Part shown: positions 6,009 to 6,469 of the stretch, in pieces
How the letters are laid out: every line of letters starts with the position of its first letter
Position numbering within the stretch: position 1 is the stretch's first letter
NCBI GenBank assembly: GCA_030039865.1
Contig: JASHUS010000017.1
Coordinates: 1 to 6,469, forward strand
Origin: Thermoplasmata archaeon
Lineage (GTDB): Archaea > Thermoplasmatota > Thermoplasmata > Lutacidiplasmatales > UBA184
Length of the DNA: 6,469 bases
Reading direction: 5' to 3'
Made by a program: the position numbers and the translations under genes
Notes under the pieces: generated by a model
What the model saw: only the letters and a program-made list of their open reading frames with translations
What the model was told of the DNA's origin: nothing
The model's database searches: none

Positions 6009-6469
6009 TGCCACGCTCCCGTCCGCCGGCGACGCGCGAGCGCCCCCGGCTGATCCAGCGGGCCCGCGGGGAGCGGATCGAGTTGTGGACCGAAGCCTCG
6101 GGGGAGCCGCCGGCGGTCTACGGCGAGCGCTGGACCGAGATCGAAGGCCACCCCGTCCGCGCGTTCGACCCGGCGCGCTCGAAGCTCGCGGCGGGCATCG
6201 TGAAGGGCTGGAGGGGCGGGATCCCCACACCGCGCCAGCGCTGGCTCTACCTCGGCGCCGCGAGCGGGACGACCGCGTCGCACGTCGCCGACCTTCTCGG
6301 CCCGGGTGGAGCCGTCTACGGAGTCGAGAAGAGCGTGCGCCCCTTTGCCCGACTTCTGCGACTCTCGGACCGATGGCCGACGCTGCGGCCGATCCTCGCG
6401 GACGCCCGCGCGGCCGAGGAGTACGTCGACCTGGTCCCGCCGGTGGAAGGCCTCTACGTCGACATCGCC
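6008..6469 (+). CDS. flpA: Fibrillarin-like rRNA/tRNA 2'-O-methyltransferase, N-terminal part; 3' end outside window
   Basis: The first 154 residues of archaeal fibrillarin, the SAM-dependent enzyme that methylates ribose 2'-OH groups of rRNA and tRNA at sites chosen by C/D guide RNAs. The N-terminal subdomain ends in the family pattern VYGERW, then FDPARSKLAAGIVKG (53-67). The methyltransferase fold begins with SAM motif I, YLGAASGTT (81-89). VYGVEKS (103-109) follows, with acidic Glu107 where the SAM ribose is bound, then ILADAR (129-134), and VDIA (151-154) at the window edge, with Asp152 at the expected catalytic position. Relatives are about 210-230 residues, so roughly the last third is missing. 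The ATG at 6008 shares its A with the nop5 stop (TGATG) and has AAGGAG six bases upstream, indicating translational coupling and matching the near-universal nop5-flpA pairing in archaea. The frame is open to the last base. Where many relatives read VEFSPR it reads VEKSVR. Confidence 0.95.
   Translation, partial: MPRSRPPATRERPRLIQRARGERIELWTEASGEPPAVYGERWTEIEGHPVRAFDPARSKLAAGIVKGWRGGIPTPRQRWLYLGAASGTTASHVADLLGPGGAVYGVEKSVRPFARLLRLSDRWPTLRPILADARAAEEYVDLVPPVEGLYVDIA

Overview
The window looks like archaeal chromosomal DNA, most likely from a G+C-rich member of Thermoplasmatota or a close relative. The archaeal call is firm: it rests on archaeal-type stalk proteins L10 (P0) and L12 (P1) and on adjacent Nop5 and fibrillarin genes, the core of C/D-box sRNPs. 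The narrower placement is an inference from a large secreted thermopsin-like protein with a NosD-like beta-helix and a terminal Ig-like domain, a combination I associate with Thermoplasmata. G+C is about two thirds by eye, with strong G/C third-position bias. This explains the many long shadow reading frames on both strands.

Layout. Bases 1-344 are the 3' end of the L10 (P0) gene. Thirty bases later comes a complete L12 (P1) gene (375-692). Both read rightward and are the end of a ribosomal stalk operon. A 155-base convergent gap (693-847) holds a perfect G/C hairpin. Bases 848-3424, on the minus strand, encode an 858-residue secreted thermopsin-family protein. A 274-base divergent region (3425-3698) separates its start from purF (3699-5102, plus strand), a complete amidophosphoribosyltransferase. 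Closely behind purF lie nop5 (5106-6008, TTG start three bases after the purF stop) and flpA/fibrillarin (6008 to the window edge, start overlapping the nop5 stop by one base).

How the genes work together. L10 and L12 build the stalk that recruits translation GTPases. Nop5 and fibrillarin, with L7Ae and guide RNAs, carry out 2'-O-methylation of rRNA and tRNA. PurF makes the first committed purine intermediate, and its tight packing with nop5 and flpA suggests one transcript joining nucleotide supply to RNA modification. The thermopsin-like protein is an unrelated exported protein on its own transcript.

No mobile element, CRISPR array, tRNA, rRNA or defence-like cassette was seen. The points most worth a second look are a P0 without the acidic tail, a short and divergent Nop5, an in-frame TAG as the only barrier between PurF and Nop5, the multi-domain cysteine-free thermopsin, and palindromes in the purF upstream region.
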